Below the pieces are notes generated by a model. It did no database searches. It saw only the letters and a list, made by a program, of their open reading frames with translations, and was not told the DNA's origin. Positions 8,294 through 18,442 of a DNA stretch of 64,000 bases are shown piece by piece (within the stretch, counting starts at the first letter, position 1; each line of letters starts with the position of its first letter). The position numbers and the translations under genes were made by a program. The stretch is taken from NCBI GenBank assembly GCA_030693515.1, contig JAUYAK010000126.1:1-64000 (forward strand). Reading direction: 5' to 3'. Source of the DNA: Opitutaceae bacterium (GTDB lineage Bacteria > Verrucomicrobiota > Verrucomicrobiia > Opitutales > Opitutaceae).

Positions 8294-8877
8294 GGATTGC
8301 GCTTACATTTCTGCTATCCGCCTTGGCTGCGTTCGCCGCGGAAGTAAAACCAGACTGGAAAATCGAGGAGTTTCTCGGTGGCACGCAGGTTGTGCGGACG
8401 ATTAGTAGAGCCACGGATGTCCGGATGTGGCGCGTAGAGCGGCGTGCCCCCAAGGTGGCTTCCACGCTGCCCTATCCGAAAGGCGAAGCAGCCGACACGG
8501 TTGCAAAATATTGGTTCAATGAGCTACGAGCGACTTACGTGTCGGTAGGGGACGGGACAAAGTTGGATAAATCCCAGACCATGCACTTAGGTGAGCTTCT
8601 CACCTCGGTCTCATCCTATCATCGTTCGACCACGACCAGAGATGAATGGCGGTCGGCTAAGATTTGCGGGTTTCACCCTGTGGTGCGGCTTCAATTCACA
8701 GCCGAGGATGTTACCGCTGAAGCTTGGGTATGTTTCTTCTGCTCCGACGTGTGGTTTATGAATGCTGACCGACGCACGGGCGCAGAAGATATCCGGGCCA
8801 TCTCGCGCGAACTGCTGACGCTGGTGAAATCCTTGCTGAAGGGCGATCCCGTGATTGCGAAAGTCCGGGTGCTATGA
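8290..8877 (+). CDS. exported protein of unknown function
   Basis: The 195-residue product starts at GTG 8290, overlapping the recF stop, and opens with a short signal peptide ([19 protein letters not shown], cleavage near residue 16). The mature part is mixed alpha/beta with a CFFC motif near residue 150 and no recognised domain. It is coupled on both sides (recF before, TSUP permease after with an ATGA overlap), so the three genes are probably one transcript. Function unknown. Confidence 0.8.
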   Translation: MRIALTFLLSALAAFAAEVKPDWKIEEFLGGTQVVRTISRATDVRMWRVERRAPKVASTLPYPKGEAADTVAKYWFNELRATYVSVGDGTKLDKSQTMHLGELLTSVSSYHRSTTTRDEWRSAKICGFHPVVRLQFTAEDVTAEAWVCFFCSDVWFMNADRRTGAEDIRAISRELLTLVKSLLKGDPVIAKVRVL

Positions 8878-9620
8878 CCCTCGAACCGTGGCAATGGGCC
8901 GTCGCGGTGGGCGCGGCGCTGATCGTCGGCATCTCCAAATCAGGCATCGGCGGGCTGGGCATCCTCGCGGTCGTCTTGTTTGCGCTGATGATGCCGCCGA
9001 AGCAGGCGACGGGCACGGTGCTGCCGCTGTTGTGCTTCGGCGACATCGTGGCCTCGGCGATCTATGGGCGGCACGCGAAGTGGGTCCACCTCTGGCGGTT
9101 GTTTCCGTGGACGGCGGCGGGCGTCGTGATCGGCTGGCTGGCCTTCGACCGGATCAACGACCGGCAGGCGGGCGCCCTGATTGGCGGGATCGTGCTCGGG
9201 CTCGTCGTGATGCAGCTCATCCGGCGCAGATACGCCGGGCACGAGGCGGAGCACGGCGCGTGGTTTGCGCCGACGATTGGCGTGCTCGCGGGATTCACGA
9301 CGCTCGTGGCCAACGCCGCCGGCCCGTTGATGGTCGTTTACCTGCTCGCGATGCGGCTGCCCAAGCTCGACTGGGTGGGCACGAGCGCGGTGTTTTTTCT
9401 CCTGCTGAATCTCTTCAAGGTGCCCTTCATGATCAATCTGGGCCTGATTCACTCGACGAGCTTCGCGTTCAACCTCTGGCTCGCGCCGGTGGTGCTGGCG
9501 GGCGCGTGGTTCGGCCGGAAACTCGTGCTCAAGATCGACCAGCGGGCGTTTGAGAATCTCGCGCTCGCGCTCAGCCTGATCGCGGGGCTGAATCTGCTCT
9601 ACCGATCATGGCGCGGATGA
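8874..9620 (+). CDS. TSUP-family (TauE/SafE) membrane permease
   Basis: The 248-residue protein has seven to eight hydrophobic helices and the family's opening [11 protein letters not shown]-type motif, with the second-half counterpart [14 protein letters not shown] (about 144-158). TSUP proteins export or import small sulfur or carboxylate anions such as sulfite, sulfoacetate or taurine. Substrate cannot be set from sequence; sulfatase genes lie 37 kb away and are not linked by operon. It overlaps the preceding gene by four bases and ruvC by 13 bases. Confidence 0.88.
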   Translation: MTLEPWQWAVAVGAALIVGISKSGIGGLGILAVVLFALMMPPKQATGTVLPLLCFGDIVASAIYGRHAKWVHLWRLFPWTAAGVVIGWLAFDRINDRQAGALIGGIVLGLVVMQLIRRRYAGHEAEHGAWFAPTIGVLAGFTTLVANAAGPLMVVYLLAMRLPKLDWVGTSAVFFLLLNLFKVPFMINLGLIHSTSFAFNLWLAPVVLAGAWFGRKLVLKIDQRAFENLALALSLIAGLNLLYRSWRG

Positions 9621-10222
9621 ACGTCAGGCAGATGTGGGCGGCGAAGCTGGCGGGGAAACCGCTTCCGGCGGCGCTGGACGTGCCGGGCAATGGCGCGGCG
9701 GCCGGGCAGGATTCGTTGGGCGTGCGGGCGCGCACGCCGTTCGCCGGGGTTGTGCTGGGCATCGATCCGTCGCTGCGCGGGACCGGGCTCGCGTTGATCG
9801 AGTTCGGGGTCGGTCGGGCGCCGTTGCTGCTGCGGTGCCAGACCGTGAAGGTTCACGCCAAACTGCCGATGGCACATGCGCTCGGTGAAATTCACCGCGC
9901 GGTGGCGGCGATGCTTGATGCGGCGACGGACGTGCGGCACGTGGCGCTGGAGCAGACGATCTTCGTGCAGAATTTTCAGACGGCGCAGATTCTCGGCGCG
10001 GCGCGCGGGGCGGCGATCTCGGCGGCGGCGCTGCGGGACAAGCCGGTCTATGAATACGCGCCGCTGCGCGTGAAGCAGGCGGTGGTGGGCGCGGGTCGGG
10101 CGAGCAAGGAGCAGATGGCGCGCACGGTGATGGCGCTGCTCGGCCACGGTCGCACGCTGGCCCTTGACGAGGCCGACGCCGCGGGCGTGGCGCTGTGCCA
10201 CGCGTTCACTTGGCGGGAGTGA
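9608..10222 (+). CDS. ruvC: Holliday junction resolvase RuvC
   Basis: The 204-residue protein carries the RuvC acidic tetrad: D53 in [13 protein letters not shown]115 in ALEQTIF, and D187/D190 in [12 protein letters not shown]. It resolves Holliday junctions with RuvAB. The first 45 residues, before the domain, are an extension rich in Ala/Gly not usual in RuvC; ATG 9608 (or the ATG three codons later) overlaps the upstream permease end and is used here, but a later start nearer 9750 cannot be ruled out. The stop abuts the convergent CHAT gene with no gap. Confidence 0.92.
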   Translation: MARMNVRQMWAAKLAGKPLPAALDVPGNGAAAGQDSLGVRARTPFAGVVLGIDPSLRGTGLALIEFGVGRAPLLLRCQTVKVHAKLPMAHALGEIHRAVAAMLDAATDVRHVALEQTIFVQNFQTAQILGAARGAAISAAALRDKPVYEYAPLRVKQAVVGAGRASKEQMARTVMALLGHGRTLALDEADAAGVALCHAFTWRE

Positions 10223-12883
10223 CTAGGGTGCGGCGGGCGCGAGGAGCTCGGCACCGCCGTAGAGGTTGAAGGGCGCCCAGTATTGCGGATGGCGGAAGGC
10301 CCCGGCCTGGCCGGCGATGAACTCGCGTTTGACCGCGGCCATCGCGAGGTCGCCCGGCATCGCCTCGGTGACATGCAGCCGGTAGAACCGCTGCATGAAG
10401 TAGGTCGTGCCGGCGTCGTTGACGGGCCAGAGCGAGGCGAGCACGCGGTCGCCGCCCGCGGAAAGAAACGCGCCGGTCAGGCCGACCACGCCTTCGCCGG
10501 CGAGGATGGCGCCGAGGCCCGTCTCGCAGGCGCTGAGCGTGACGAGTTCGGCGCGCATGGGCAGCGCCTGAATCTCGGCGAGCTGGAGGAGACCGTCGCG
10601 ATCGGCGGGCAGGTCCTTGGTGAAGTGGCCCTCGTAGGAGAGCGCGATGCAGGAGAGGGCGGGCATCGCCGGCAGCGCGGCGCCATGCACGGCAAAGTGC
10701 AGCACGCGCGCGCTGCGCAGTTCGCCGGCGGCGGCGAGGGCGCGGATATTTTTCTCATTCACCTCCGAACCGAGCACAATGCGGGAGCCGGGCAGGAGTT
10801 CGCCGAGCATCTGGACCTCGGCTTTGGTGCCGGCGAGGTTGCTCATCGGGCCGCCGAAGACGCCGGCGTAGGGACTGCGGTTGGGCGCGAACGCGGCCTG
10901 TCGCGCGGCGACCAGCATGGTTCCGAACTGCGTCTTCATGCGCTCGGCCGCGGTCATGTCGGTGGTGTAGCTCTTCGGATTGTAAACGGCGCCGCCGAAG
11001 GCGAGGAGCGGGCGGGTGAATGTGGCCGCGGGCCGCGCGGCGAGCGCCATCGTGGTGAGCAGCGAGGGCGTGAGCGTGATCGCGTGGTCGGCGACGAGCA
11101 TGCGTTGCTCACGGTTGAGGAGGGTTTCAAACGGCAGGTAGGCGAGCAGGCCGCTCGGCGCGATGAGCAGGCGGCGTCGGGCCCCGAGCGCCGGGCGCAG
11201 CGGCTCGAACAGAAAATCGTGGAGCAGCCGCATGATGGCGATCTGCGCGGGCAGGCGGGATGCAATCTCCTCCGCGGGGCAGGTGAGGCAGTCGCGGTAG
11301 TAGGCGATGAGGCCGGCGAGCGAGACCTCGTCGCCGCCGGCGTAGCGGTTGGCGTCCACGTCGCGGCGCTGGGCCTTGAGGATCTCGGCGACGGGGAGCA
11401 TTTCGAGGGCGAATTTCAGCCGTCCCGGGTTGAGTTCGATGGCGGTGATCCGGTCGCGCGTGACGACGATGGCGGCGGGAGGTGTGCCGGACCAATCGGC
11501 GTTGGCGTAGCTGATGGCGGCGACCTCGGGCGGGAGGCGGCGTTGCAGGGCGCGGAGCTGGGCAAGGCGTTCCTCGGCGGGCGCGTCGGTGCGATCGTGG
11601 CCGGGCTGGAGCGTTTCCTGGAGGAGACGACCCTTCAGCGATTCGGCAGCCAGCAGGGCGCCCCACGCGTCGCCCGTGCGCACCTGGGCGGTGGCAAGGC
11701 GGCGGTAGCTGTCGGCCTGCAGCGCGAGGTAGTGCCGGCGATCCTCGACGGTGGCGCTGGCGCGGACCTGCTCGACGAGGGTGGCGGCGCGGCTGAGCGT
11801 GCGGACGGCGAGAGCGTGGTGTTTCCCCCCGAGAGCTAGTTCGCCGATGGTGGAAAAAATCTCCAGCCGCAGCCGAGCCTCGGGCACGGAGCGATCGTCG
11901 AGGGTGGCGAGGGCTTCGAGCCAGGCGGGCGTGATTTCGGCGGCGCGGGGATCTTTGGCCGCGAGTAACGCGCGCGCGCGACCGAGATCGGAGAGTTTCT
12001 TCTCGCCGGTCTGGCCGAGTTTCGACGCGAGGGCGGCGGCGGTTTCGTAGTGGGCGAGGGCCGCCGGAAAATCGCGCAGCGCAAGGGCGCAGTCGGCGGC
12101 GAGGCGGAGCGAGGCGAGCAGCGAGGCGTCGCCGGCTTCGATCCACTGCTCGCGCGGGCGACGGCGGCTGATGCCGCGGAGGTGGAGGTCCTGCTCCAGC
12201 GCGCGCTGCGCCAGCGGGGCGGCGAGGGTCGGCGCGCCGGAGAGGAGGTGGCAGGTGGCGAGTTCGCGGAGGCCGAGGGCGGATTTATCGTCGAGGGCGC
12301 GGGCCGCCTCGAACTGCTCAATGGCACCTGTGAGGTCACCCCAGGCGCGGCGATTGCGGGCCTCGGCGAGCGCGAGGGAGCGGGTGGTGTCGGGAGATTT
12401 GTCGCCGCGGGCGGCGGCCGCGCGGGTGAGATCGCGGAGCGTATCGGCGGCGAGGCGAAAATCGCCCAGGGCGCGGGCGATGGCCACGCGGCCGAACAGC
12501 GCGTTCTCGCGCGAGCGTGGCTCCGTGAGCACGGCGAGGGCGGCGTCGTTGTCGGCGCGGGCCTCGGCGAAGCGGCCGAGTTCGAGGCGCACCGTGGCGC
12601 GGCCGTCGCGCAGACCGGCGAGGTAGCTGGTGGGCCGCCCGGCGGCAGTGGCGAGATCGAGGGCCTTGGAGAAGGCCGCTTCGCCCGCGCCGAAACGCCG
12701 CTCCGCGATCGTGGCGAAGGCTTCGCTGTAGGCTTGATCGACGGGGCCCCAGGTTTTCGCGAGTTTCTGCGCGGCGGCTTGCGAGGCGGCCCGCGCCTCG
12801 GCTCGCGCGGCGGCGTCGGCGCCACGGTGCGGAAGCGCGAGCGCTAGCGTGACGGCGAGCAGCGGGAGCGCGGCAGGGCGCAT
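10223..12883 (-). CDS. exported CHAT-domain cysteine protease with TPR-like repeats
   Basis: The 886-residue protein begins with a signal-peptide-like segment (about residues 1-27, LPLLAVTLALALP then small residues). Residues about 50-400 are Ala/Leu/Arg-rich helical pairs consistent with TPR repeats (for example FATIAERRFGAGEAAFSKAL). The C-terminal part (about 600-880) is a CHAT domain, a caspase-like fold, with H733 in LHFAVHG and C786 in LSACETGLG, and the following GVVGLTGAFLSAGG and ASLWPVNDAGT strands. Both dyad residues are present, so it should be active. Its start lies two bases after the stop of the WD40/TPR gene, so the two are translated together. An exported location is inferred from the N-terminus only. 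Confidence 0.9.
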   Translation of the reverse strand: MRPAALPLLAVTLALALPHRGADAAARAEARAASQAAAQKLAKTWGPVDQAYSEAFATIAERRFGAGEAAFSKALDLATAAGRPTSYLAGLRDGRATVRLELGRFAEARADNDAALAVLTEPRSRENALFGRVAIARALGDFRLAADTLRDLTRAAAARGDKSPDTTRSLALAEARNRRAWGDLTGAIEQFEAARALDDKSALGLRELATCHLLSGAPTLAAPLAQRALEQDLHLRGISRRRPREQWIEAGDASLLASLRLAADCALALRDFPAALAHYETAAALASKLGQTGEKKLSDLGRARALLAAKDPRAAEITPAWLEALATLDDRSVPEARLRLEIFSTIGELALGGKHHALAVRTLSRAATLVEQVRASATVEDRRHYLALQADSYRRLATAQVRTGDAWGALLAAESLKGRLLQETLQPGHDRTDAPAEERLAQLRALQRRLPPEVAAISYANADWSGTPPAAIVVTRDRITAIELNPGRLKFALEMLPVAEILKAQRRDVDANRYAGGDEVSLAGLIAYYRDCLTCPAEEIASRLPAQIAIMRLLHDFLFEPLRPALGARRRLLIAPSGLLAYLPFETLLNREQRMLVADHAITLTPSLLTTMALAARPAATFTRPLLAFGGAVYNPKSYTTDMTAAERMKTQFGTMLVAARQAAFAPNRSPYAGVFGGPMSNLAGTKAEVQMLGELLPGSRIVLGSEVNEKNIRALAAAGELRSARVLHFAVHGAALPAMPALSCIALSYEGHFTKDLPADRDGLLQLAEIQALPMRAELVTLSACETGLGAILAGEGVVGLTGAFLSAGGDRVLASLWPVNDAGTTYFMQRFYRLHVTEAMPGDLAMAAVKREFIAGQAGAFRHPQYWAPFNLYGGAELLAPAAP

Positions 12884-12885
12884 GT

Positions 12886-15627
12886 TTATTTCTTTTTCTT
12901 CGGAGCGGCCGGTTGCGGGTTGGCCTGGCTGTAGGCGTAGCGTGCGGTAGCCATGAAGTTCTTATCGTCCTTCAGCTCGGGTTTGAGATTCAACGCGAGG
13001 TTGGCGTAGTGCGCGGCGGTTTTCCAATCCTTCAGCCCGTAGGCGAGGCTGAAGATGTTCTGCGCGACACTGAGGGTGGTGGGCTTGTCGTTCGCGAAGT
13101 CGATCGCGGTGATGAGGTGGCGCAGGGCCTCCTGCTTGCGGCCGGCTTTGAGGGCGACGTTATAGGCGGTGGTGAGGAGGTTGTAGCGCTCGCCTTTGTT
13201 CGGGGCGAGGGTGGGCCAGACGACGTCGAGCCGGTCGATGTCGGCCAGCGCATCGGTGACCTTGCCCTCCGCCGCGAGCGAGCCGGCGCGGGCGAGGAGA
13301 AACTCGCCGCGGATGTCGTTGTCCGTGGGGAAAAGCTCCATCGCGCGGCGGGCGAAGGCGAGGACGCGGGTGCGGAAGGCGGGCGTCTGGTTTTCGAAAA
13401 TGGCGCCATTGCCCGCGGCGATGGTCGCGTAGGCGAGGTTGGACGTCACGACGCCGCCGGCGATTTCCTTGGAGCCGAGTTCGAAGGCCTCGAGGCGCCG
13501 CTTGTCGCGGCGGAGCTTGTGGACCTGGTCGGTGCGGATGCGGCCGAGCCAATAATCGACGGTGCGGCGCTGGCCGACGGCCTCGACGAGGGCGACCTGC
13601 GGGCCGCGCAGGTTCTCGAGGATCGGGACGCGCTCCTCGTCGGTTTTGGCGCCGACCAGCGTGATGAGCGTCTCGCGCACCGGATGAAGATCGCGCTCGG
13701 CAGCGAGCGCGGAGGGCGCGGGCAGGGGGGCTTCGCCGGCGTAGGCCGCGAGGTGGGTGCCATCCGCGAGCTTCCAGCGATGCACGGCGGTGCGCCCGAG
13801 CGCGACGGAGACCAGATCGTCGCCGATGAGCGCGCAGGCCATGCCGTCCGGTCCGGAAGGCACATCGAAGCGGGCGACGAGCTGGCGGCTTCCGGTCTCC
13901 CAGATGCGCACGGCACCGTGCCGCGTGGCGGCGGCCACGCGCGCCGGGGTGCCCGCGAGCAGCCGAACCCAGGTGTAGGATTCGCCATCGAGGGTGAAGA
14001 TTTGTTGAGCGATTTTTTCCTCGGAGAATTCGTCCAAGGTGACCGCGCCGCCAAACTGGCCGAACCACGCCACGGCGATCTGGCGCCCATCGAGCGAGAG
14101 ATCGACGGACAGTGCGGCGAGACTGAGCGGCGGCGAGATGCGCTGGGTGGAGATTTTGGTGCCTTCGGCGAGATTGGCTTCGCCTTCGAAGCGCAGCAGA
14201 TCGACGCCGTAGCTGCGGGTGCCGGTGCCGGTGAGGTTGTCGCCCGCGTAGCCGAGCGCGAGGGTGGTGCCGGCGTCGTCGATCGCGACGGCCGTGATGC
14301 GGCTGGCGTTTTTCTCCGCGCTGAAGGTGCTTTCTTTGCCGCCGCGGGACATCGCGGGCATGACGCCGAGCCCGTAAACGAAACGGTCCGCCTTTTCCGC
14401 GCCGGCGAGGCGGGCCTCGAGGAAGGCGCTGCGGCGCTGGGCGAGCAGCACGAGGGCCGGCTGGGGACTGGAGGCGTTGGCGCTGAAAAGGCCGGCGGCG
14501 GTGAAGATCATCACGCGGCCATCCAGTGCGGAGGCGAGCGAGCGGATGGGATCGGGCGTGGGCAGGGTGGCGCGGACGCGGCCCGTGGCGGCGTCGCGGA
14601 CGACGAGGGTGCGCTCGTCGCTCACGTGGGCGAACCACGAGCTGTCGCGCGCCACGGCGACGTCGCGGCAGAGCCCGATGGGCGCGATGTCGGAGGCTTT
14701 GCCGAGCCAGCGGCGGAACGCGCCCTGGAATTCCTGCATGGCGATCATGTGCGCGACGACTTGGGTGCGGCGCGTGAGCTCGAGGCGCACGAGGTGGCGC
14801 TTGAGCACAAAGGTGCCGGGTCGCTCCTGCAGGGCCGGCGCGGTGCGGAGGGCTTCGGCGAGCTGGTCGTTGGGGGTGTCGGCGAACTGCTCGCGGAATT
14901 TGGCGAACGATTCCATGAGCGGGTCCATCAGGCCCTCGGTCAGCCCGTCCTTCACGCGGTGCGCGACGAAGTGGCCCTTGGCCAGATCGGCGTAAACGGC
15001 GCCGATGGCGGCGGCGTCCTTGAGGAACTGCGCGTCGCGCTCCTCGGGCGACCCGAGCGCGCCGGCGGAGCGGGGTTTGTCGCCGATGCCGAACACCTGA
15101 AAGAACCACTGCGGCTCGGCGCCGGCCGCGATGGCGCGCGCATCAAGCTTGTCGTGCAGCGCGATGAGGCGGGGCTTGTGCTCGTCGAGGGCGTCCACGC
15201 CCTTGATGATCCCGAAGACCTGCATCATCCGCTCCTGGCCGTCGGTGACTAGGATGGACTTGAACTTGGCGGCGGCGGTGAGCGGCGTGAGCGCGAGATC
15301 ACAGAGTTTCACGAGACGCTCGCGGTAGTCCTTGTAGTCGGGGCCGAGGTCGGCGACGGGATCCTTGTCGCGGCGGTCGAGGAATTTCTCGAAACGCGAG
15401 ACCATGGCGCTGATGTTTTCGGCGGAGGTGTCGAGCGGGCTCTGGCGGATGGCGAAGGCGAGGTTGGCGCGGCGGAGTTCATCGAGGTCGCGCTGCAACT
15501 GGGTCCAGTAAGCGAGCTCGGCGGGGGTGGGTTTTTCCACGGCGGCGGCCGCGGGTGACTGCGCGGACACGGGCGACAGCAAGACGAAGCTCAGGAGACA
15601 GAGGAGCGGAAGGGCGCGAGTAGGCAT
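12886..15627 (-). CDS. exported WD40-like/TPR-like protein, partner of the CHAT protease
   Basis: The 913-residue protein has a signal peptide (1-22, cleaved after VSA), an N-terminal helical region (about 30-310), a beta-propeller-like middle (about 316-650) with repeated strands such as SDERTLVVRDAATGRVRATL and ATRHGAVRIWETGSRQLVAR, and a C-terminal TPR-like helical region (about 735-905). The end is lysine-rich (APKKKK). No catalytic motif is visible. It is the first gene of a two-gene operon with the CHAT protease. WD40 and TPR domains often act as sensors or scaffolds for caspase-like proteases, so a regulatory or substrate-presenting role is inferred. A TACG-N8-CGTA palindrome lies 77 bases upstream. 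Confidence 0.8.
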   Translation of the reverse strand: MPTRALPLLCLLSFVLLSPVSAQSPAAAAVEKPTPAELAYWTQLQRDLDELRRANLAFAIRQSPLDTSAENISAMVSRFEKFLDRRDKDPVADLGPDYKDYRERLVKLCDLALTPLTAAAKFKSILVTDGQERMMQVFGIIKGVDALDEHKPRLIALHDKLDARAIAAGAEPQWFFQVFGIGDKPRSAGALGSPEERDAQFLKDAAAIGAVYADLAKGHFVAHRVKDGLTEGLMDPLMESFAKFREQFADTPNDQLAEALRTAPALQERPGTFVLKRHLVRLELTRRTQVVAHMIAMQEFQGAFRRWLGKASDIAPIGLCRDVAVARDSSWFAHVSDERTLVVRDAATGRVRATLPTPDPIRSLASALDGRVMIFTAAGLFSANASSPQPALVLLAQRRSAFLEARLAGAEKADRFVYGLGVMPAMSRGGKESTFSAEKNASRITAVAIDDAGTTLALGYAGDNLTGTGTRSYGVDLLRFEGEANLAEGTKISTQRISPPLSLAALSVDLSLDGRQIAVAWFGQFGGAVTLDEFSEEKIAQQIFTLDGESYTWVRLLAGTPARVAAATRHGAVRIWETGSRQLVARFDVPSGPDGMACALIGDDLVSVALGRTAVHRWKLADGTHLAAYAGEAPLPAPSALAAERDLHPVRETLITLVGAKTDEERVPILENLRGPQVALVEAVGQRRTVDYWLGRIRTDQVHKLRRDKRRLEAFELGSKEIAGGVVTSNLAYATIAAGNGAIFENQTPAFRTRVLAFARRAMELFPTDNDIRGEFLLARAGSLAAEGKVTDALADIDRLDVVWPTLAPNKGERYNLLTTAYNVALKAGRKQEALRHLITAIDFANDKPTTLSVAQNIFSLAYGLKDWKTAAHYANLALNLKPELKDDKNFMATARYAYSQANPQPAAPKKKK

Positions 15628-15703
15628 GGGAGGACGGGCTGAGTTTTGGCCGCAGCGTCAGCCAGAACTCGACCCCGGACGCGTCAACGCCACAGGGCGG
15701 GCC

Positions 15704-15721
15704 CTACGCATGGATGCGTAG
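15704..15721. promoter_or_regulatory. perfect palindrome, candidate operator of the WD40-CHAT operon
   Basis: CTACGCAT and ATGCGTAG form perfect 8-base arms around GG. The site lies in the 127-base gap between the end of the histidine kinase gene and the start of the WD40-like gene, 77 bases before that start. Its TACG-N8-CGTA frame is shared with the palindrome at 22530-22545. It could also act as a small RNA hairpin. Binding by the LuxR-type regulator is only inferred. Confidence 0.45.
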
Positions 15722-15754
15722 ATCACGGGCCGCGCGAAGCCGTGTGCCTGGCAA

Positions 15755-18442
15755 TCAGCCGCCGCCGATCACGGTCTTCAGCACGCGGCCGAGGTCGGCC
15801 ACGCGGTAGGGCTTGGCGAGGTAGGCGCAGAAGCCCTGGGCGATAAACTTCCGGGCGTAGTCGTCGTGGTCGTAGCCGCTGGCGACGATCGCGCGCACCT
15901 CGGGGTCGAGTTGCCGGAGCGTCGCGAAACACTCCTCGCCGCCCATGCCGCCGATCACGGTGAGATCCAGGATCACGGCGTCGTAGGGCCGGCTGATGTT
16001 GAGGTAGCGCTGGTAGAGGGCGATGGCCTCGGCGCCGTTGCGCGCGAGGTCGTATTTGTAGTCGAGGCTTCCGAGCATTGCCGAGGTGAGATCGGAAATT
16101 TTCGGATCGTCGTCCATCAGGAGGATGCGGCCGGTGCCGAAGCGCAGCGAGGGCGCGCGGCGGGCGGCCGTCTCCACGGGATCGACGGCGCGCGGCAGAT
16201 AGACGGTGAAGGCCGTGCCCACGCCGACCTGCGAGTCCACGCCGATCTGGCCGCCGTGGCGGCGCACGATGGAGAGCACGGTGGCGAGGCCAAGGCCGGT
16301 GCCGTGCTTTTTGGTGGTGAAAAACGGATCGAAGATACGGGCAAGGTGCTCGGGGGCGATGCCACTGCCGTTGTCGCGGATCTCCAGCTCCACGTAGGCG
16401 CCCGGGGCGAGCTCCGGCACCTGCTGCTCGGCGAGCATGAGGCTGCGCGCGCGCAGCTGCACGCGCGGGCGGTGCGGCGGGGCCGGCATGGCCTGGAGGG
16501 CGTTGATGACGAGATTCTGGAGCACCTGCAGCAACTGCGAGCGATCGACGTTCACAGCGTCGGTGCCCTCGGAGACATGCAGCGTGATCTCGGCGTCGGA
16601 GCCCGCGGCGGAGATCTTGAGCGCATCCTCGAGCAGCGGGCGGACAGCGCAGACCGTCTGGACGGCCCCGCCGCCCTTGGCAAAGGCGAGGAGCTGCCGC
16701 GTGAGGCCGCGCGCGGCGTCGCAGGCCTGCTCGGCGTCGCCCAGCGCGGAGTAGTCGCGGTTGTCGCGCGCGAGGGAGACCGCGCCGACGATGGTGGCGA
16801 GGAGGTTGTTGAAATCGTGCGCGATCGCGCCCGCCTTGAGGCCGAGCGACTCGAAGCGGTTGGCGCGGGTGCGTTCATCCGGCGTGAGCGCCATCTCGTC
16901 CGGATCGCGAAACACGACCGTCACGCCGAGCACGCGGCCGGTGGCGTCGCGCGCCGCGCGGGCGCTCCAGACGACGGGCACGGCCGGCGCGGCGGAATCC
17001 GCGGGCGCGAGGGCGTGCTCGGCGACGAGCGTCGGCGGCCGTTCGGCATGGAGCGCGAGGTCCGCCGGATCGGCGCCGGGGAGTCCGGTCTCGCGGTGCA
17101 CGAGGCGCAGCACCTCGGCGAGCGGCCGGCCGAGGAGCGCCGCGGCCCCGGTGCCGAGGAGGCGCGCGGCGGCGGTGTTGGCAAAAAGCACGCCGCCCTC
17201 CGCATCGCACACGAGCACGCCTTCGCCGATGGCGCCCAAGGTTTCCTCGACGAGCGCCGCGGGCAGCGCGCCGGTTTCTCGCAGGCCGGCGGGCCGCGGA
17301 CAGGCGAAGCCGACGGCGCGGAGCAGTTCGCCCTTGCGGCTCAACGTGCGATGCACACCGACGATCGCGGGCACCGTCCGCCCGTCCTTGGCGCGCAGAT
17401 CGACTGCCTCGACCCACGTGACCGTCCCGGGCGCGCGGGTCATTAGCCAAGCGGCGGCACCGTCGTCGGCTTCGCCGAGCGGCAGGGCCGCGACCAGCGA
17501 CTCGGCCTGGGGTGCGAACTCGCCTTCGGCGTAGCCGAGGAACCGCTCCCACGCCGGTGAAAACCAGAAGACGCCGTGCGAAAAATCGAGCTCGAAGGCC
17601 GCGAGCGGCCCGGCCCCGCTCAGGTCCTGCATGCGCGCGTCGTTGGCGGCGAGGGCATCCTCGAGCTCGCGCCGGTCCGTGATGTCGAAATGCACGCCGG
17701 CGAACCGCGCCACCTCGCCCGATTCCGCGATCGTCTGCACTCCGGTGCAGTGCACCCACACCCAGTGGCCGCGTTGATGCCGGAGGCGGAACTCGCCGGC
17801 AAACGTCCGCTCGCCCGCGCGCACGCGGCGCGGCGCATGGGCGGGCGACGCCGCCGAATCCTCCGGATGAATCAGATCGGCCCACGCGGCGGGCGTGGCG
17901 GGCGCCTCGGCGGCGGTGAGGCCGAGCACTTTTCTCCAGGCCGTGGAGACACGAGCCCGACCGGCGACCCAGTCCAACTCGAAGAATCCGATCGCGCCGC
18001 TCTCATCGAGGCGGCGGGCGGCCGCGATGACCCCGTCGGTTTCGACGGCCGTGGCGGTTGGCGGCAGGCGCACGCTGGCGAAATAGGCGGCGCTGGCGGC
18101 GCCCTGGGCCGGTTCGATGCGCACGCGCACGGCGCGCGGCCGGCCCTCGCGGGGCTGCGCCAGCAGGTCGAGCGGTTGATTGAGGGAGCCGGCGAGCACG
18201 GCCTCCCACTGCGCCGCCAGGAAATCCGGGTCGGCCGACACGACCTCGAAGGCGAACAAGGAGACAAACGCTTCGCCGATCATCTCGCCGTCGCCCGTCT
18301 GCCAGAACGCCTGGGCCGAGGCGCCGGCCGCCGCGATGCGGCCGTCGGCGGCGAGCGCGAGCACCGCGCAGAAATCCTCCGCGGCTTCGCGGGCGCCGGG
18401 AACGTTGGCGGGTTGCGCAGGGGTGGAGGCGGGGTCGATCAC
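15755..18442 (-). CDS. cytoplasmic multi-PAS hybrid histidine kinase
   Basis: This 895-residue sensor kinase has no membrane segment. PAS-like domains can be placed at about 20-125, 145-260 (with PAC-type ending FAGVHFDITDRRELEDAL), 275-385 and 395-515. The kinase core follows: H-box GAIAHDFNNLLATIVG with H542, N-box LQNLVINALQAM, G1 RDNGSGIAPEHLARIFDPFFTTK and G2 HGTGLGLATV. A receiver domain closes the protein (about 770-890) with acidic LLMDDDP, phospho-acceptor D826 in AVILDL and K877 in LAKPYR. The signal is unknown. It overlaps the upstream hemH by four bases, so the two are co-translated; no cognate DNA-binding regulator is adjacent. Confidence 0.93.
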   Translation of the reverse strand: MIDPASTPAQPANVPGAREAAEDFCAVLALAADGRIAAAGASAQAFWQTGDGEMIGEAFVSLFAFEVVSADPDFLAAQWEAVLAGSLNQPLDLLAQPREGRPRAVRVRIEPAQGAASAAYFASVRLPPTATAVETDGVIAAARRLDESGAIGFFELDWVAGRARVSTAWRKVLGLTAAEAPATPAAWADLIHPEDSAASPAHAPRRVRAGERTFAGEFRLRHQRGHWVWVHCTGVQTIAESGEVARFAGVHFDITDRRELEDALAANDARMQDLSGAGPLAAFELDFSHGVFWFSPAWERFLGYAEGEFAPQAESLVAALPLGEADDGAAAWLMTRAPGTVTWVEAVDLRAKDGRTVPAIVGVHRTLSRKGELLRAVGFACPRPAGLRETGALPAALVEETLGAIGEGVLVCDAEGGVLFANTAAARLLGTGAAALLGRPLAEVLRLVHRETGLPGADPADLALHAERPPTLVAEHALAPADSAAPAVPVVWSARAARDATGRVLGVTVVFRDPDEMALTPDERTRANRFESLGLKAGAIAHDFNNLLATIVGAVSLARDNRDYSALGDAEQACDAARGLTRQLLAFAKGGGAVQTVCAVRPLLEDALKISAAGSDAEITLHVSEGTDAVNVDRSQLLQVLQNLVINALQAMPAPPHRPRVQLRARSLMLAEQQVPELAPGAYVELEIRDNGSGIAPEHLARIFDPFFTTKKHGTGLGLATVLSIVRRHGGQIGVDSQVGVGTAFTVYLPRAVDPVETAARRAPSLRFGTGRILLMDDDPKISDLTSAMLGSLDYKYDLARNGAEAIALYQRYLNISRPYDAVILDLTVIGGMGGEECFATLRQLDPEVRAIVASGYDHDDYARKFIAQGFCAYLAKPYRVADLGRVLKTVIGGG

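Noticed and set aside
10283-15252. Long plus-strand open frames opposite the CHAT and WD40-like genes
   Set aside because: Compositional shadows without any recognisable motif; the minus strand carries complete domains.
10223-15627. CHAT-gasdermin defence pair
   Set aside because: No gasdermin-like gene (about 260 residues, with a hydrophobic N-terminal pore domain) was seen near either CHAT gene within the window.
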